From contig DJWO01000012.1 of NCBI GenBank assembly GCA_002441005.1, positions 62,001 through 126,000 of the forward strand: 64,000 bases of DNA. The letters run 5' to 3'. Below the pieces are notes generated by a model. It saw only the letters and a program-made list of their open reading frames with translations, did no database searches and was not told the origin of the DNA. Both the position numbers and the translations under genes were made by a program. This stretch comes from Candidatus Aminicenantes bacterium UBA6228 (GTDB taxonomy: Bacteria > Acidobacteriota > Aminicenantia > Aminicenantales > Saccharicenantaceae). This document shows positions 35,911 to 44,670 of this stretch, piece after piece. Within the stretch, counting starts at the first letter, position 1. Every line of letters starts with the position of its first letter.

Positions 35911-35940
35911 AGCATACAATTTAACCATTTGGCCTGTCAA
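35911..35940 (-). promoter_or_regulatory. Promoter of the iorA operon
   Basis: On the minus strand a perfect TTGACA (35940-35935), 18 bases, TATGCT (35916-35911). It diverges from the rrf2 promoter with only 11 bases between the two -35 boxes. Confidence 0.6.
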
Positions 35941-35948
35941 GAAAATTA

Positions 35949-35980
35949 AATTTGTCAAATTACTATAATTCCTATAAAAT
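35949..35980 (+). promoter_or_regulatory. Promoter and palindrome upstream of rrf2
   Basis: TTGTCA (35952-35957), 17 bases, TAAAAT (35975-35980). The -35 box lies in a 13-base palindrome AATTTGTCAAATT (35949-35961), a candidate operator for Rrf2 autoregulation that could also affect the neighbouring iorA promoter. Confidence 0.55.
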
Positions 35981-36036
35981 TATGGTGTATTATGGTCAGG
36001 GCCAAAATAGTAGAAGCCCTGGCCAGGAGGCGTCCA

Positions 36037-36504
36037 ATGTTTAGAATCTCAACCAAAGGCCGTTATGGCGCCAGGCTGATGCTTAACCTCGCCTTGCATT
36101 ATCAAGACGGCCAAAAAGCCCGCTCGCTAAAGGAAGTAGCCGAAGAAGAGGCTATTTCCATCAGATATCTCGAACAGATTATCATTCCTCTCCGGGTTCA
36201 CCGGCTGGTTAAAAGCCTGCGAGGGGCAGGAGGCGGTTATGCTTTGACCAGAAACCCGGCCGCTATCAGCCTGAGCCAGGTTCTCCTGGCGGTAGAAGGC
36301 AATTGCTGTCTGACCGACTGCCTGGAAGAGGGCGCCCAGTGTCCAAGAATGTCCAGCTGTGCCGCCTATGAGATCTGGAAGGAAGCCACCCGGATAATGA
36401 AGGAGTATTTTGATTCGGTCAGCCTGGAGGACATGGTTATAATAGCCAGGAAAAAAAGCAAGCGGCCAGTTAAGGCGGCCAGGCGGCCGTCCCAATCTAA
36501 ATAA
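36037..36504 (+). CDS. Rrf2-family regulator with probable Fe-S-binding cysteines
   Basis: 155 residues from the ATG at 36037, chosen because AGGAGG lies 6 bases upstream; the frame is open to 35992 but that part is not conserved. The winged helix MFRISTKGRYGARLMLNLAL and LEQIIIPLRVHRLVKSLRGAGGGYAL matches Rrf2/IscR. Cysteines 90, 91, 95, 102 and 108 sit where IscR and NsrR hold their cluster. It probably senses Fe-S state, oxygen or nitric oxide. It heads an operon with resB and ccsA and is divergent from iorA. Target genes are inferred only from this position. Confidence 0.87.
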   Translation: MFRISTKGRYGARLMLNLALHYQDGQKARSLKEVAEEEAISIRYLEQIIIPLRVHRLVKSLRGAGGGYALTRNPAAISLSQVLLAVEGNCCLTDCLEEGAQCPRMSSCAAYEIWKEATRIMKEYFDSVSLEDMVIIARKKSKRPVKAARRPSQSK

Positions 36505-36521
36505 AAGTCGGGGGTTTTAGG

Positions 36522-37868
36522 TTGATAAGGTTCTTATCCTCAATCAGGCTGACTATAGCTCTTCTGATTTTGATTATTATTCTGTCAGTCACAGGTACTC
36601 TTATACCTCAAGGAGAAACGCCCGGTTTTTACCAGCATTATTCCCCGCGCTGGTCAGGAATTATTTTGGGCCTGCAATTTGATCATCTTTACCGGTCGCC
36701 ACTTTTTCTGAGCCTGGCTTTCCTTTTCCTGCTGAATATTCTTTTTTGTTCAAGCCAGAAGCTACCGGCCAAGTTCAAGCAGATCAGAGGTCAGATTGAA
36801 TTTAATCCGGTTGAAGGCCGGGCAGGCAGTGATAAAAAATTCATAACCGGTTTTTCTAACTGGTTATGGTTGGAGCCTGATTCCTTAGTGGCCGGACTCA
36901 AGCAAAAACACTACCGGGTAAAAATAGAAGAGGCCAGTGGTCAGAAAACCCTGCTGGCTCAAAAAGGCCAGCTGGGGCTATTTGGTCCAGAAATTGTTCA
37001 TCTGGCTTTAGTTATTATCATCATTGGCGGGCTGATTTCCGCTCTTTTCAGTCAAAGACTAACCCTGGCTTTAAGTGAGGGCCAGACAGCTGATCTACCC
37101 GGCAAGAATTTTTCGGTGAAGCTGGATAGATTCGCGACCGATTATTATCCAGACGGCTCGGTTAAAAGCTGGCAGAGTCTGGTTTCAATTATTGAGCAGG
37201 GCCAGATAAAAAAACAAAAGACAGTGGAAGTCAACCGTCCCTTAAAATATGACGGGCTGAATTTTTTTCAGATGAGCTATGGTTTTGACTGGGACCAAGC
37301 ACAGGTTGAACTGGAGATCAAGGGTACTGATCTGGCCGCCAGCAACCTGACACTCAGAGTGGGAGAAAAAGTGCAGATGGGGCCTGGGCTGACTCTTAGC
37401 CTTATAACCTTTATCCCTGATTTTGAAATCGACGAAGAAGGCCAGCCGGCCAGCCGTTCAGCTGAAGCCAACAATCCGGCGGCTCTGGTCCAGGTTACCA
37501 GGGAAGGACAACCGGTTTACCGGGGCTGGCTTTTTTATTATCAGCCCGATTTAAACCGGGTTCAATCTCAACCTGACTTCAACCTGGAAATTAGTTTAAA
37601 AAAGTTTGAAGCTCCGGTCTTTTCCGGCCTGGAAGCAGCCGGCGATCCCGGGATGAATTTTGTCTGGTCAGGCTCTATTCTTCTTTTCCTTGGACTTCTG
37701 GCCTGTTTTTATACCAGTTATCGACAGCTGGCCATCAGAGTCCAGCCGGCTGGGAAGCCTGTTCTGGTGGCCCGTTGCCGGCATAATCAGGCTGCTTTTT
37801 ACCGTGAACTGGAAGAGCTGCTCGGCCAGAGGCCGGCTGACCGGATAAATTCAGCTAGAAAAAAATGA
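36522..37868 (+). CDS. resB: ResB-type cytochrome c biogenesis protein (system II)
   Basis: 448 residues. The N-terminal helices SIRLTIALLILIIILSVTGTLIPQGE and SPLFLSLAFLFLLNILFCSSQKLP, a third helix near 158-178, a large periplasmic domain (about 190-380) and a last helix near 382-400 give the ResB/Ccs1 topology. It holds apocytochrome for heme ligation with CcsA. The start is TTG with a GGGGG-like site upstream. It lies 17 bases after rrf2 and 13 bases before ccsA, so the three form one operon. Confidence 0.87.
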   Translation: MIRFLSSIRLTIALLILIIILSVTGTLIPQGETPGFYQHYSPRWSGIILGLQFDHLYRSPLFLSLAFLFLLNILFCSSQKLPAKFKQIRGQIEFNPVEGRAGSDKKFITGFSNWLWLEPDSLVAGLKQKHYRVKIEEASGQKTLLAQKGQLGLFGPEIVHLALVIIIIGGLISALFSQRLTLALSEGQTADLPGKNFSVKLDRFATDYYPDGSVKSWQSLVSIIEQGQIKKQKTVEVNRPLKYDGLNFFQMSYGFDWDQAQVELEIKGTDLAASNLTLRVGEKVQMGPGLTLSLITFIPDFEIDEEGQPASRSAEANNPAALVQVTREGQPVYRGWLFYYQPDLNRVQSQPDFNLEISLKKFEAPVFSGLEAAGDPGMNFVWSGSILLFLGLLACFYTSYRQLAIRVQPAGKPVLVARCRHNQAAFYRELEELLGQRPADRINSARKK

Positions 37869-37881
37869 AGGGAAAAAGGAC

Positions 37882-38694
37882 GTGAACGAATTTCCGCTGC
37901 TGCTCATTTCTTTTATTATCTATCTACTGGTTATGCTGACTGGCTTTGCCTCTTTTTTTGGTTCGAAAACTAAATGGACAAGGATTTCTTACTGGCTGGC
38001 CATGGCCGGTCTGATAGTTCAGTTGGCCAGCCTGCTGGTTAGAACCATAGTCAGCGGCCATGCTCCCTTTACCAATATGTATGAGTCAATAAACTTTCTG
38101 AGCTGGTCGTGCGCTCTGGTGGTCATTATTTTTCAACGGACCTTCAAACTGGAAAAAGCCTGGCCCTATCTCTGGCTGATGATCGTCGCCCTGATGGCCC
38201 TCGTCTCCTCGCCTGCTCTGCCAAAAAACGTCACTCCTCTTGTGCCTGCTCTCCAGAGCTACTGGCTCTGGCTTCATGTTTCAGTTACCCTCCTTGGCGA
38301 GGCTTTTCTGGCTGTGGCTTTTGTGGCCAGTATTCTCTATTTGACTGCCGGCCGGGACTCGGCCGGAAAATTAGAATCACAAAAAAGACAGGAAAAATAC
38401 GACCTCATTGCCTACCGGGCAGTAGCCGCTGGTTTCCCCCTGTTTACACTCGGGGCTTTAGTTTTTGGCATGATCTGGGCCAGCCGGGCCTGGGGGCGCT
38501 ATTGGAGCTGGGATCCAAAAGAAGTCTGGTCCTTGATTACCTGGCTTTTCTATGCCCTTTATCTTCATACCAGACTGGTCATGGGCTGGAAAGGAAAAAG
38601 ATCAGCTCTAATTGCCATTATTGGTTTTCTGGCTGCTCTTTTTACTTTTTTCGGGGTCAACTACCTGCTGTCCGGACTCCATAGTTATGCCTGA
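37882..38694 (+). CDS. ccsA: CcsA/ResC-type cytochrome c biogenesis protein (system II heme handling)
   Basis: 270 residues, about eight transmembrane helices. The tryptophan-rich heme-handling loop WGRYWSWDPKEVWSLITWLFYA is the WWD signature. Histidines in GHAPFTNMYESINF and LHVSVTLLGEAF are the expected external heme ligands. It pairs with ResB to attach heme to CxxCH motifs, and so would mature the cytochromes encoded at 1.4-3.9 kb. The start codon is GTG with AAAAAGGA upstream. It may be the last gene of the rrf2 operon; folD converges on it. Confidence 0.92.
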   Translation: MNEFPLLLISFIIYLLVMLTGFASFFGSKTKWTRISYWLAMAGLIVQLASLLVRTIVSGHAPFTNMYESINFLSWSCALVVIIFQRTFKLEKAWPYLWLMIVALMALVSSPALPKNVTPLVPALQSYWLWLHVSVTLLGEAFLAVAFVASILYLTAGRDSAGKLESQKRQEKYDLIAYRAVAAGFPLFTLGALVFGMIWASRAWGRYWSWDPKEVWSLITWLFYALYLHTRLVMGWKGKRSALIAIIGFLAALFTFFGVNYLLSGLHSYA

Positions 38695-38781
38695 TCAATA
38701 ATTAATAATCACAACTCAACAATCAGACTGTCATTTTCCAGCCGGGTTTTTGGACCGGCAGCCGGCAGCTATCAGCTCTTT

Positions 38782-39663
38782 TTATTGAATCTTTCTTTCC
38801 GCCGCTTCAATGGTATTCATCATCAGCATGGTGACAGTCATCGGTCCAACGCCGCCTGGAACTGGAGTAATAGCGGCTGCTTTGTCTTTAATCGGTTCAA
38901 AATCGCAGTCCCCTACCAGCCTGAAGCCTTTAGCCGCCGCTGGATCGGGAACACGGTTAACGCCAACATCAATTACCACGCAGCCTTCTCTAACCATGTC
39001 AGCCGTAATAACTTTGGGAGCACCCATGGCCGCTACCAGGATATCGGCCTGCAGGGTATATTTTTTTATGTCCTTAGTGCCGGTGTGACAAACAGTCACG
39101 GTGGCATTAGCTCCCGGTTTTTTCTGCATCAGCAAGGCCGCCAGTGGTTTGCCGACAATATTGCTCCGCCCGCAGATAACTACATGTTTCCCTTCCGGGC
39201 TATAGCCGCTTCGCACCAGCATCTGCTGAATCCCATAGGGAGTACAGGGCAACGGACAGGGCTCGCCCCGAAGCAGCTTGCCGACATTGACCGGATGGAA
39301 GCCGTCAACATCTTTTTCCGGAGAGATAAAATTTATAACTTTGTCTGGATTGACCCATTTAGGCAGGGGCAACTGAACCAGCACGCCATTAAAACGTTGA
39401 TCACTATTAAGACGGTCGACATTTTTTAATATTTCCTCTTCGGAGGCATCACCGGGCAGGCGGACAGTTTCTTCAAAAATGCCTATTTCTTCAGCCGCTC
39501 TGGCCTTAGCGGTGACATAAGAGACTGAAGCCGGATCTTCACCAACCAGAATCACCCCCAGGCCGGCAACCACTCCTTTTTCTTTGAGCTTTTGAGCTCT
39601 CAGTTTTAATTCTTCTCTAATGGCTGCTGCCACTTCTTTTCCTGATATTATTTTGGCCGGCAT
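38782..39663 (-). CDS. folD: Bifunctional methylenetetrahydrofolate dehydrogenase/cyclohydrolase
   Basis: 293 residues. Conserved LGVILVGEDPASVSYVTAKARAAEEIGI with the catalytic Lys in VTAK, then GVLVQLPLPKWV, PEKDVDGFHPVNVGKL, VVICGRSNIVGKPLAALLM and ITPVPGGVGPMTVTMLM. It interconverts 5,10-methylene-, methenyl- and 10-formyl-tetrahydrofolate. AAGGAGG precedes the ATG. Monocistronic here; folE, another pteridine gene, is 15 kb away. Confidence 0.96.
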   Translation of the reverse strand: MPAKIISGKEVAAAIREELKLRAQKLKEKGVVAGLGVILVGEDPASVSYVTAKARAAEEIGIFEETVRLPGDASEEEILKNVDRLNSDQRFNGVLVQLPLPKWVNPDKVINFISPEKDVDGFHPVNVGKLLRGEPCPLPCTPYGIQQMLVRSGYSPEGKHVVICGRSNIVGKPLAALLMQKKPGANATVTVCHTGTKDIKKYTLQADILVAAMGAPKVITADMVREGCVVIDVGVNRVPDPAAAKGFRLVGDCDFEPIKDKAAAITPVPGGVGPMTVTMLMMNTIEAAERKIQ

Positions 39664-39792
39664 TTTGCCTCCTTTCTAACTTATAGATAATTAATAATTA
39701 AGTTAGCTGAAAAATAATCTGAGGTCAACTGCCAGTCCTGACCAATCAAACTGAGCCAACCACTCTGATTTTAGCTTTAGCCTGTTCCGGCC

Positions 39793-39918
39793 TCACCCCT
39801 GGCTGCTGATTTTATTCCGGCGGTTTTTTTTTATTTCTTTTCCGAGAAAATACCAGTTGATCAAAAATATTAAGACCAGACCGGCAGCGGTTATTATGAT
39901 TTTAATTTTAATTGCCAT
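39793..39918 (-). CDS. 41-residue single-span membrane protein downstream of copA
   Basis: A short frame starting MAIKIKIIITAAGLVL, with one transmembrane segment (about 7-25) followed by NWYFLGKEIKKNRRNK, a strongly basic tail. The ATG at 39916-39918 has AAAAGGA at good spacing, and it lies 33 bases after the copA stop on the same strand. Its N-terminus is reminiscent of the membrane anchor found on small cupredoxin-like proteins next to copper ATPases, but no cupredoxin domain follows. It may be a small subunit or regulator of CopA. No function is known to me. Confidence 0.6.
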   Translation of the reverse strand: MAIKIKIIITAAGLVLIFLINWYFLGKEIKKNRRNKISSQG

Positions 39919-39951
39919 TGTCTTTTCCTTTTACCTGACCTCGCCTTTCAA

Positions 39952-42483
39952 TCATATTTGCAGCCGGCGGAGTCTCAGCGAGTTGGAAACAACGGTGACT
40001 GAGCTAAAAGCCATAGCCAGCGAAGCAATCATCGGATTAAGAGTAAGCTGGAAAAAGGGATAGAGAACTCCAGCTGCCACCGGCAGCCCGATCAGGTTAT
40101 AGAAAAAAGCCCAGAAAAGATTTTGCCGGATGATGCGCCTGGCCTGACGGCTGAGTTTTAAGGCGGTGGTCACCTTTCTTAAATCGCCGCTGACCAGATT
40201 AATATCAGCCGATTCGATGGCCAGATCTGTGCCTGAACCGACAGCCAGACCAACATCGGCCTGAATCAAAGCCGGGGCATCATTGATTCCATCACCAACC
40301 ATCGCCACCACTTCGCCTGATTCCTGAAACTTTTTAATCAGGTTGAGCTTTTCTTCAGGCAAAAGCCCGGCATAGACCTCATCTAAACCCAATTCTCTCC
40401 CCACGGCCAGAGCTGTTTTTTCATGGTCTCCAGTCACCATTACGGTTTTGAGTCCCAGGTCTTTAAGTTCTTGAATAACCGGAGGGGCTTCCTCTTTAAG
40501 TTCATCAGAGACAGCCAGCAGTCCAAGAAGCTGGCCGCTTCGGGCCGAAGCCACTCCCACCAGAGTCTTTCCCTGATTTTCCAGCTCTTCAATTTCCTGA
40601 TTGATAGCCTGGCTCCAGTTGATGCCGGCCGAGGTTAAAAAACGGAAATTACCCAGCAGAATTTTCTCTCCGTTGACCTTAGCTTTCAGGCCCTGCCCTT
40701 CAATAGTAGAAAACTCCTCTGGTTCAGGAATGGACAGACCTGCTTCCTTAGCTTTTCTGACAATTGCTTCCCCCAGGGGATGTTCCGAAGCTTTTTCTGC
40801 CCCGGCCGCCAGTTCCAACAGCCGGCCGCTGTCAACGCCCGGGCTACCTCTGAGGCCGGTGACCTCAGGCTGGCCTTTGGTCAGAGTACCCGTTTTATCA
40901 AAAAAGACCAGGCTAACCTCGGCTGCTTTTTCCAGAGCTTCACCGCTCTTGATCAGAATACCATTCTCGGCCGAACGGCCGGTGGCCACCATGACCGCAG
41001 TCGGGGTGGCCAACCCCAGGGCACACGGACAGGCAATAATCAAGACCGAAACAAAACTTAGCAGGGCTCTGGTCAGAGCTGGCTGGGGGCCAAAATCAAA
41101 CCAGATAATAAAAACCAGCACAGCTAAAGACATAACCACCGGGACAAAATAGCTGGCGATTTTATCGGCCAAACGTTGAACCGGGGCCTTGCTGGCCTGG
41201 GCTTCTTCAACCTTCTTTATAATCTGAGCCAGGACAGTCTCTTTCCCCACTTTGGTTGCCCTGAATTTAAAATAGCCTGTCCGGTTAATAGTAGCTCCGA
41301 TCACCTCATCTCCCGGCTGCTTGAAGACGGGCAGGCTCTCACCACTGATGACTGATTCATCAACTGAACTTTGACCTTCGACCACCTGTCCGTCCACCGG
41401 GATTTTCTCGCCAGGTTTAACCACCACCAGATCACCGGCGGCAACTTCCTTAGCTGGGATTTCCACTTCCTGTCCGTTTCTAATCACCAGGGCTGACTGA
41501 GCCTCGAGGCCGGCCAGTTTTCTTAAGGAAAAAAGCGTCCGGCTTTTGGCTTGAGCTTCAAGATACCTTCCCAGCAAGACGAGAACAATGATCACCGCCG
41601 AGGTATCAAAATAAACGTCTGGCTTGAGACCTGCCCGGTAGAAAAGGCCCGGCCAGAGAGTAGCCACCACCGAATAAATATAGGCTGACAGAGTCCCAAC
41701 ACTGACCAGAGTATTCATATCGGCTGTCCGGTGACGGAAAGACAGCCAGGCACCCCGCAAAAAATTCCAGCCCGAATAAAATTCAACAATAGTGGCCAGA
41801 AACCAGAGTAAATAATGATTGGAAAAAAATGCCGGCAGCCAGGGAAAGATGGATTTAAAACTGCCTAACAGAATAGGCAGGATCAACACTGTCCCAACTG
41901 CCAGCTGGCGTTTTAACCAGGAGAGTTCCCGGGCAGCTTGCTTCTCAACCCGGCCAACCGGCTCTTCACTAACCACAGCTGGAACTTCATAGCCGGCCTG
42001 CTCGATGGCTTTTTTCATCTCAGCCAGGCCGACTTCTCCCGGAATAAACTCAACTGAGACCTTAGCCAGGGCCAGATTAGCAGAAGCCCCCACCACGCCT
42101 TTCAGTTCCAGGAGAGCTGTTTCTACCCGGTTGACACAGGAGGCACAGGATAGACCTTTGACCGGGAGCTCAGCCCTGTCGGTGACGGATTGATAGCCAA
42201 GCCCGTCAATCTTTTTGACCAGGTCCGACTCGGTCACCTGCTGCCGGTCAAAGATCACTGAAGCGGTATTACTGGCCAGGTTAACAGAAGCCTGCTTCAC
42301 TCCCGGGGTTCCTCCCAGAGCCTTTTCTATTCTTAGAGCACAGCTGGCGCAGTGCAGGCCGGAAACAGGCAGATTAATTCTCTCCAGTTCCTGGTTCTGA
42401 TCTTTTTTCTTTTTATCTTCTTGTTTGGTCTCTTTGACTCCGCTCATTTTTGCCAGTCCCAGTATTTTTAATCCATGATCCAC
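39952..42483 (-). CDS. copA: Copper-translocating P1B-type ATPase
   Basis: 843 residues. Two heavy-metal-associated domains with CASC at 45-48 and 113-116, eight transmembrane helices, the ion-path CPC motif (Cys485, Cys487), DKTGTLTKG with the phosphorylated Asp near 529, the ATP-binding SEHPLGEAIV with HP motif, and GDGINDAPAL. The C-terminal helices carry NLIGLPVAAGVLYP and AFSSVTVVSNSLRL with the conserved Met/Ser of Cu(I) pumps. It exports Cu(I). The start is a GTG at 42483. An ATG at 42447 is also possible; neither has a strong ribosome-binding site. It could support copper detoxification or delivery. Confidence 0.94.
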   Translation of the reverse strand: MDHGLKILGLAKMSGVKETKQEDKKKKDQNQELERINLPVSGLHCASCALRIEKALGGTPGVKQASVNLASNTASVIFDRQQVTESDLVKKIDGLGYQSVTDRAELPVKGLSCASCVNRVETALLELKGVVGASANLALAKVSVEFIPGEVGLAEMKKAIEQAGYEVPAVVSEEPVGRVEKQAARELSWLKRQLAVGTVLILPILLGSFKSIFPWLPAFFSNHYLLWFLATIVEFYSGWNFLRGAWLSFRHRTADMNTLVSVGTLSAYIYSVVATLWPGLFYRAGLKPDVYFDTSAVIIVLVLLGRYLEAQAKSRTLFSLRKLAGLEAQSALVIRNGQEVEIPAKEVAAGDLVVVKPGEKIPVDGQVVEGQSSVDESVISGESLPVFKQPGDEVIGATINRTGYFKFRATKVGKETVLAQIIKKVEEAQASKAPVQRLADKIASYFVPVVMSLAVLVFIIWFDFGPQPALTRALLSFVSVLIIACPCALGLATPTAVMVATGRSAENGILIKSGEALEKAAEVSLVFFDKTGTLTKGQPEVTGLRGSPGVDSGRLLELAAGAEKASEHPLGEAIVRKAKEAGLSIPEPEEFSTIEGQGLKAKVNGEKILLGNFRFLTSAGINWSQAINQEIEELENQGKTLVGVASARSGQLLGLLAVSDELKEEAPPVIQELKDLGLKTVMVTGDHEKTALAVGRELGLDEVYAGLLPEEKLNLIKKFQESGEVVAMVGDGINDAPALIQADVGLAVGSGTDLAIESADINLVSGDLRKVTTALKLSRQARRIIRQNLFWAFFYNLIGLPVAAGVLYPFFQLTLNPMIASLAMAFSSVTVVSNSLRLRRLQI

Positions 42484-42683
42484 TTAATCTATCATTTGCT
42501 CAAGATTTTCTTAAGTTATAAAATATTATACACTATTCATATCGAATTAATATAGTTTAAGCCAAAGTTGATTGACCGGCTGATAGCTACCAGTCAGGCC
42601 GGTTAAACTGACCAGCCCGGCTGCTCCAGTCGCGGCTGCGGAGGCGGCCGCCTTCCCGTTAGCTAAGCCTGGCTTGAGGCAAT

Positions 42684-42712
42684 TTGATTGCCTGTTTTAA
42701 TTGTGATAAAAT
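42684..42712 (+). promoter_or_regulatory. Promoter of the yebC-ruvCAB-queA operon
   Basis: TTGATT (42684-42689), 17 bases, TAAAAT (42707-42712), 31 bases before the yebC start codon. Confidence 0.6.
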
Positions 42713-42743
42713 TTCGAGCGGCATCCGATAAGAGGAGAAAAGC

Positions 42744-43499
42744 ATGTCTGGACATTCAAAATGGCATTCTATAAAACATAAGAAAGCAGCCATCGACGCC
42801 AAGCGCGGCAAAATGTTCACCAAGCTGATCAGGGAAATCAGTGTGGCCGCCCGCCAGGGAGGCGGTGACCAGGAGAAAAACCCGCGCCTGCGCAAGGCAA
42901 TTACCGACGCCAAGGCAGTCAATATGCCAGCCGATAACATTAAAAGGGCAATTATGAAGGGCACCGGCCAGCTGGAAGGAGCCTCTTATGAAGAAGTAGT
43001 TTATGAGGGCTATGGACCGGGGGGTGTGGCCATTTATATCATAGCTTTAACTGACAATAAGAACAGAACCGTCGCTGAGCTTCGCCACATTTTTTCCAGG
43101 CTGGGCGGCCGAATGGGTGAGTCTGGCTCCGTTGCCTGGTTATTTAAGAGGCAGGGCTATATTGATATCGAAAAGGACAAGGTAGATGAGGAAAAACTGC
43201 TGGAGATTGCCCTGAATGCCGGGGCAGAAGATGTCAAGGCGGATGGCAGCAATTTTGAAGTTATTACCACCCCTGAAAAGTACGAAGCCGTCCTGGAGGC
43301 TCTCAAACAGAATAACATTGAAATTGCCGATTCTAACGTTGGCTACCTCCCCCAGACTTATGTTAAGCTGGAAGGCAAACAGGCCGAACAATGCCTGAGA
43401 CTGGTCGAAGAGCTGGAAGACCATGACGACGTTCAAACCGTTTCAGCCAATTTTGATATTGATGAGGAAGAAATCGCCCGCTTCTCGGCGGCTGGATAA
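42744..43499 (+). CDS. yebC: YebC/PmpR-family protein
   Basis: 251 residues with the invariant start MSGHSKWHSIKHKKAAIDAKRG and FTKLIREISVAARQGGGDQEKNPRLR. GYGPGGVAIYIIALTDNKNRT, LGGRMGESGSVAWLF and an acidic C-terminal domain follow. Family members act as transcriptional regulators or, as recently shown for some, as translation factors at difficult proline runs. Linkage to ruvC is common across bacteria. GAGGAG precedes the ATG. First gene of a five-gene operon. Confidence 0.95.
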   Translation: MSGHSKWHSIKHKKAAIDAKRGKMFTKLIREISVAARQGGGDQEKNPRLRKAITDAKAVNMPADNIKRAIMKGTGQLEGASYEEVVYEGYGPGGVAIYIIALTDNKNRTVAELRHIFSRLGGRMGESGSVAWLFKRQGYIDIEKDKVDEEKLLEIALNAGAEDVKADGSNFEVITTPEKYEAVLEALKQNNIEIADSNVGYLPQTYVKLEGKQAEQCLRLVEELEDHDDVQTVSANFDIDEEEIARFSAAG

Positions 43500-43518
43500 T
43501 TTTGGAATGGCCTGATCA

Positions 43519-44031
43519 ATGAGGTTGCTCGGGATTGACCCCAGTCTTCAGTCTTCGGGCTTCGGTATTATTGATGATGGGGCAGAAACTTTGGTAGCGG
43601 TTGTTTATGGAGTTATCAAGCCGGAGCGGACAGCCAGTTTTCCTCAAAAGTTGAATGATATCCGGACCGAACTGGAAAAGATCATTGACCTTTATGCCCC
43701 GGAGGAAATTGCCATAGAAAATCCTTTTTACGCCCGGAATGTCAGGACAGCCATCTCCTTGGGCCAGGTCAGAGGAGCGGTTCTGATCGCCGCCGCTTCC
43801 CGCCAGCGTGAGCTTTTTGAATACTCGGCTCTTGAAATAAAAAAAGCTGTTACCGGCTATGGCCAGGCCGAAAAAGACCAGGTTCAGCGCCTGGTAAAAA
43901 TATTGCTTAACCTGGAAGATGAGCAAATGCCCCTTGATGCCTCCGATGCGCTGGCGGTGGCCATCTGTCATTCCTATCGCCGGCGGGCCGCTTTTGGCTT
44001 GAAACAGGAGCGGAAAACAGGCAAGTCATGA
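43519..44031 (+). CDS. ruvC: Crossover junction endodeoxyribonuclease RuvC
   Basis: 170 residues. Metal-binding acidic residues are visible in LLGIDPSLQSSGFGII (Asp7), EIAIENPFYARN (Glu) and MPLDASDALAVAICH (two Asp). It cuts Holliday junctions brought by RuvAB. It starts 19 bases after yebC and overlaps ruvA by 4 bases (ATGA). Confidence 0.95.
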   Translation: MRLLGIDPSLQSSGFGIIDDGAETLVAVVYGVIKPERTASFPQKLNDIRTELEKIIDLYAPEEIAIENPFYARNVRTAISLGQVRGAVLIAAASRQRELFEYSALEIKKAVTGYGQAEKDQVQRLVKILLNLEDEQMPLDASDALAVAICHSYRRRAAFGLKQERKTGKS

Positions 44032-44615
44032 TTTCATATATCAAAGGAAAAGTCCTGAACAAAAAACCGGGAGAGGTAGTAATCGAAGCCAATGGCCTGG
44101 GCTTTTCCTTGCAGATCCCTCTCTCCACTTATTTTAAGCTGGGTGAAGCTGGCTCTCAGGTCGAGTTGCTGGCTTACACTCATCTGACCGAAAACGCTTT
44201 ATCACTCTTTGGCTTTTCCAGCCAGGAGGAAAAAGATATTTTCTTGAAGTTGATCAGCATCTCGGGAATCGGACCGAAACTGGCTCTCAATATTCTTTCC
44301 GGTATTGAGGCTTCAGAGCTGGAAGAAGCAGTCAGGAATACCAATGTCAGCCGGCTGTCCATGGTTCCCGGTATTGGCCAGAAGACGGCTTTGAGAATAA
44401 TTATGGAGTTATCGGATAAACTGGACAAAAAAGAAAAAGTTCTGAGCAAGAAAGGCTCAAAAGACAGGGAAGACCTGGTCTCGGCCCTGGTCAATCTCGG
44501 CTTCAGGCGAAAAGAGGCCGAAGAAGTTGTGGATCAAACCCTGTCGGCTGCTGGCCGGGAGGCTGGCTTTGACCTGCTGCTCAGAGAATGCTTGAAGAGA
44601 ATGTCAAAGATATGA
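44028..44615 (+). CDS. ruvA: Holliday junction branch migration protein RuvA
   Basis: 195 residues in three domains: OB fold (MISYIKGKVLNKKPGEVVIEANGLGF), helix-hairpin-helix pair (ISGIGPKLALNIL, VPGIGQKTALRIIMEL) and a C-terminal domain contacting RuvB (LVSALVNLGFRRKEAEEVV). Its start overlaps the ruvC stop. It binds four-way junctions and loads RuvB. Confidence 0.96.
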   Translation: MISYIKGKVLNKKPGEVVIEANGLGFSLQIPLSTYFKLGEAGSQVELLAYTHLTENALSLFGFSSQEEKDIFLKLISISGIGPKLALNILSGIEASELEEAVRNTNVSRLSMVPGIGQKTALRIIMELSDKLDKKEKVLSKKGSKDREDLVSALVNLGFRRKEAEEVVDQTLSAAGREAGFDLLLRECLKRMSKI

Positions 44616-44670
44616 GAACCAGCACTAAGAATCAGGCCAGAGGGCAAAGATCGGCGGACAAGGAGCACCC

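Noticed and set aside
38785..39429. Long open frame (214 codons) antisense to folD
   Set aside because: Shadow of a clearly conserved gene; no promoter or ribosome-binding site and no recognisable motif.
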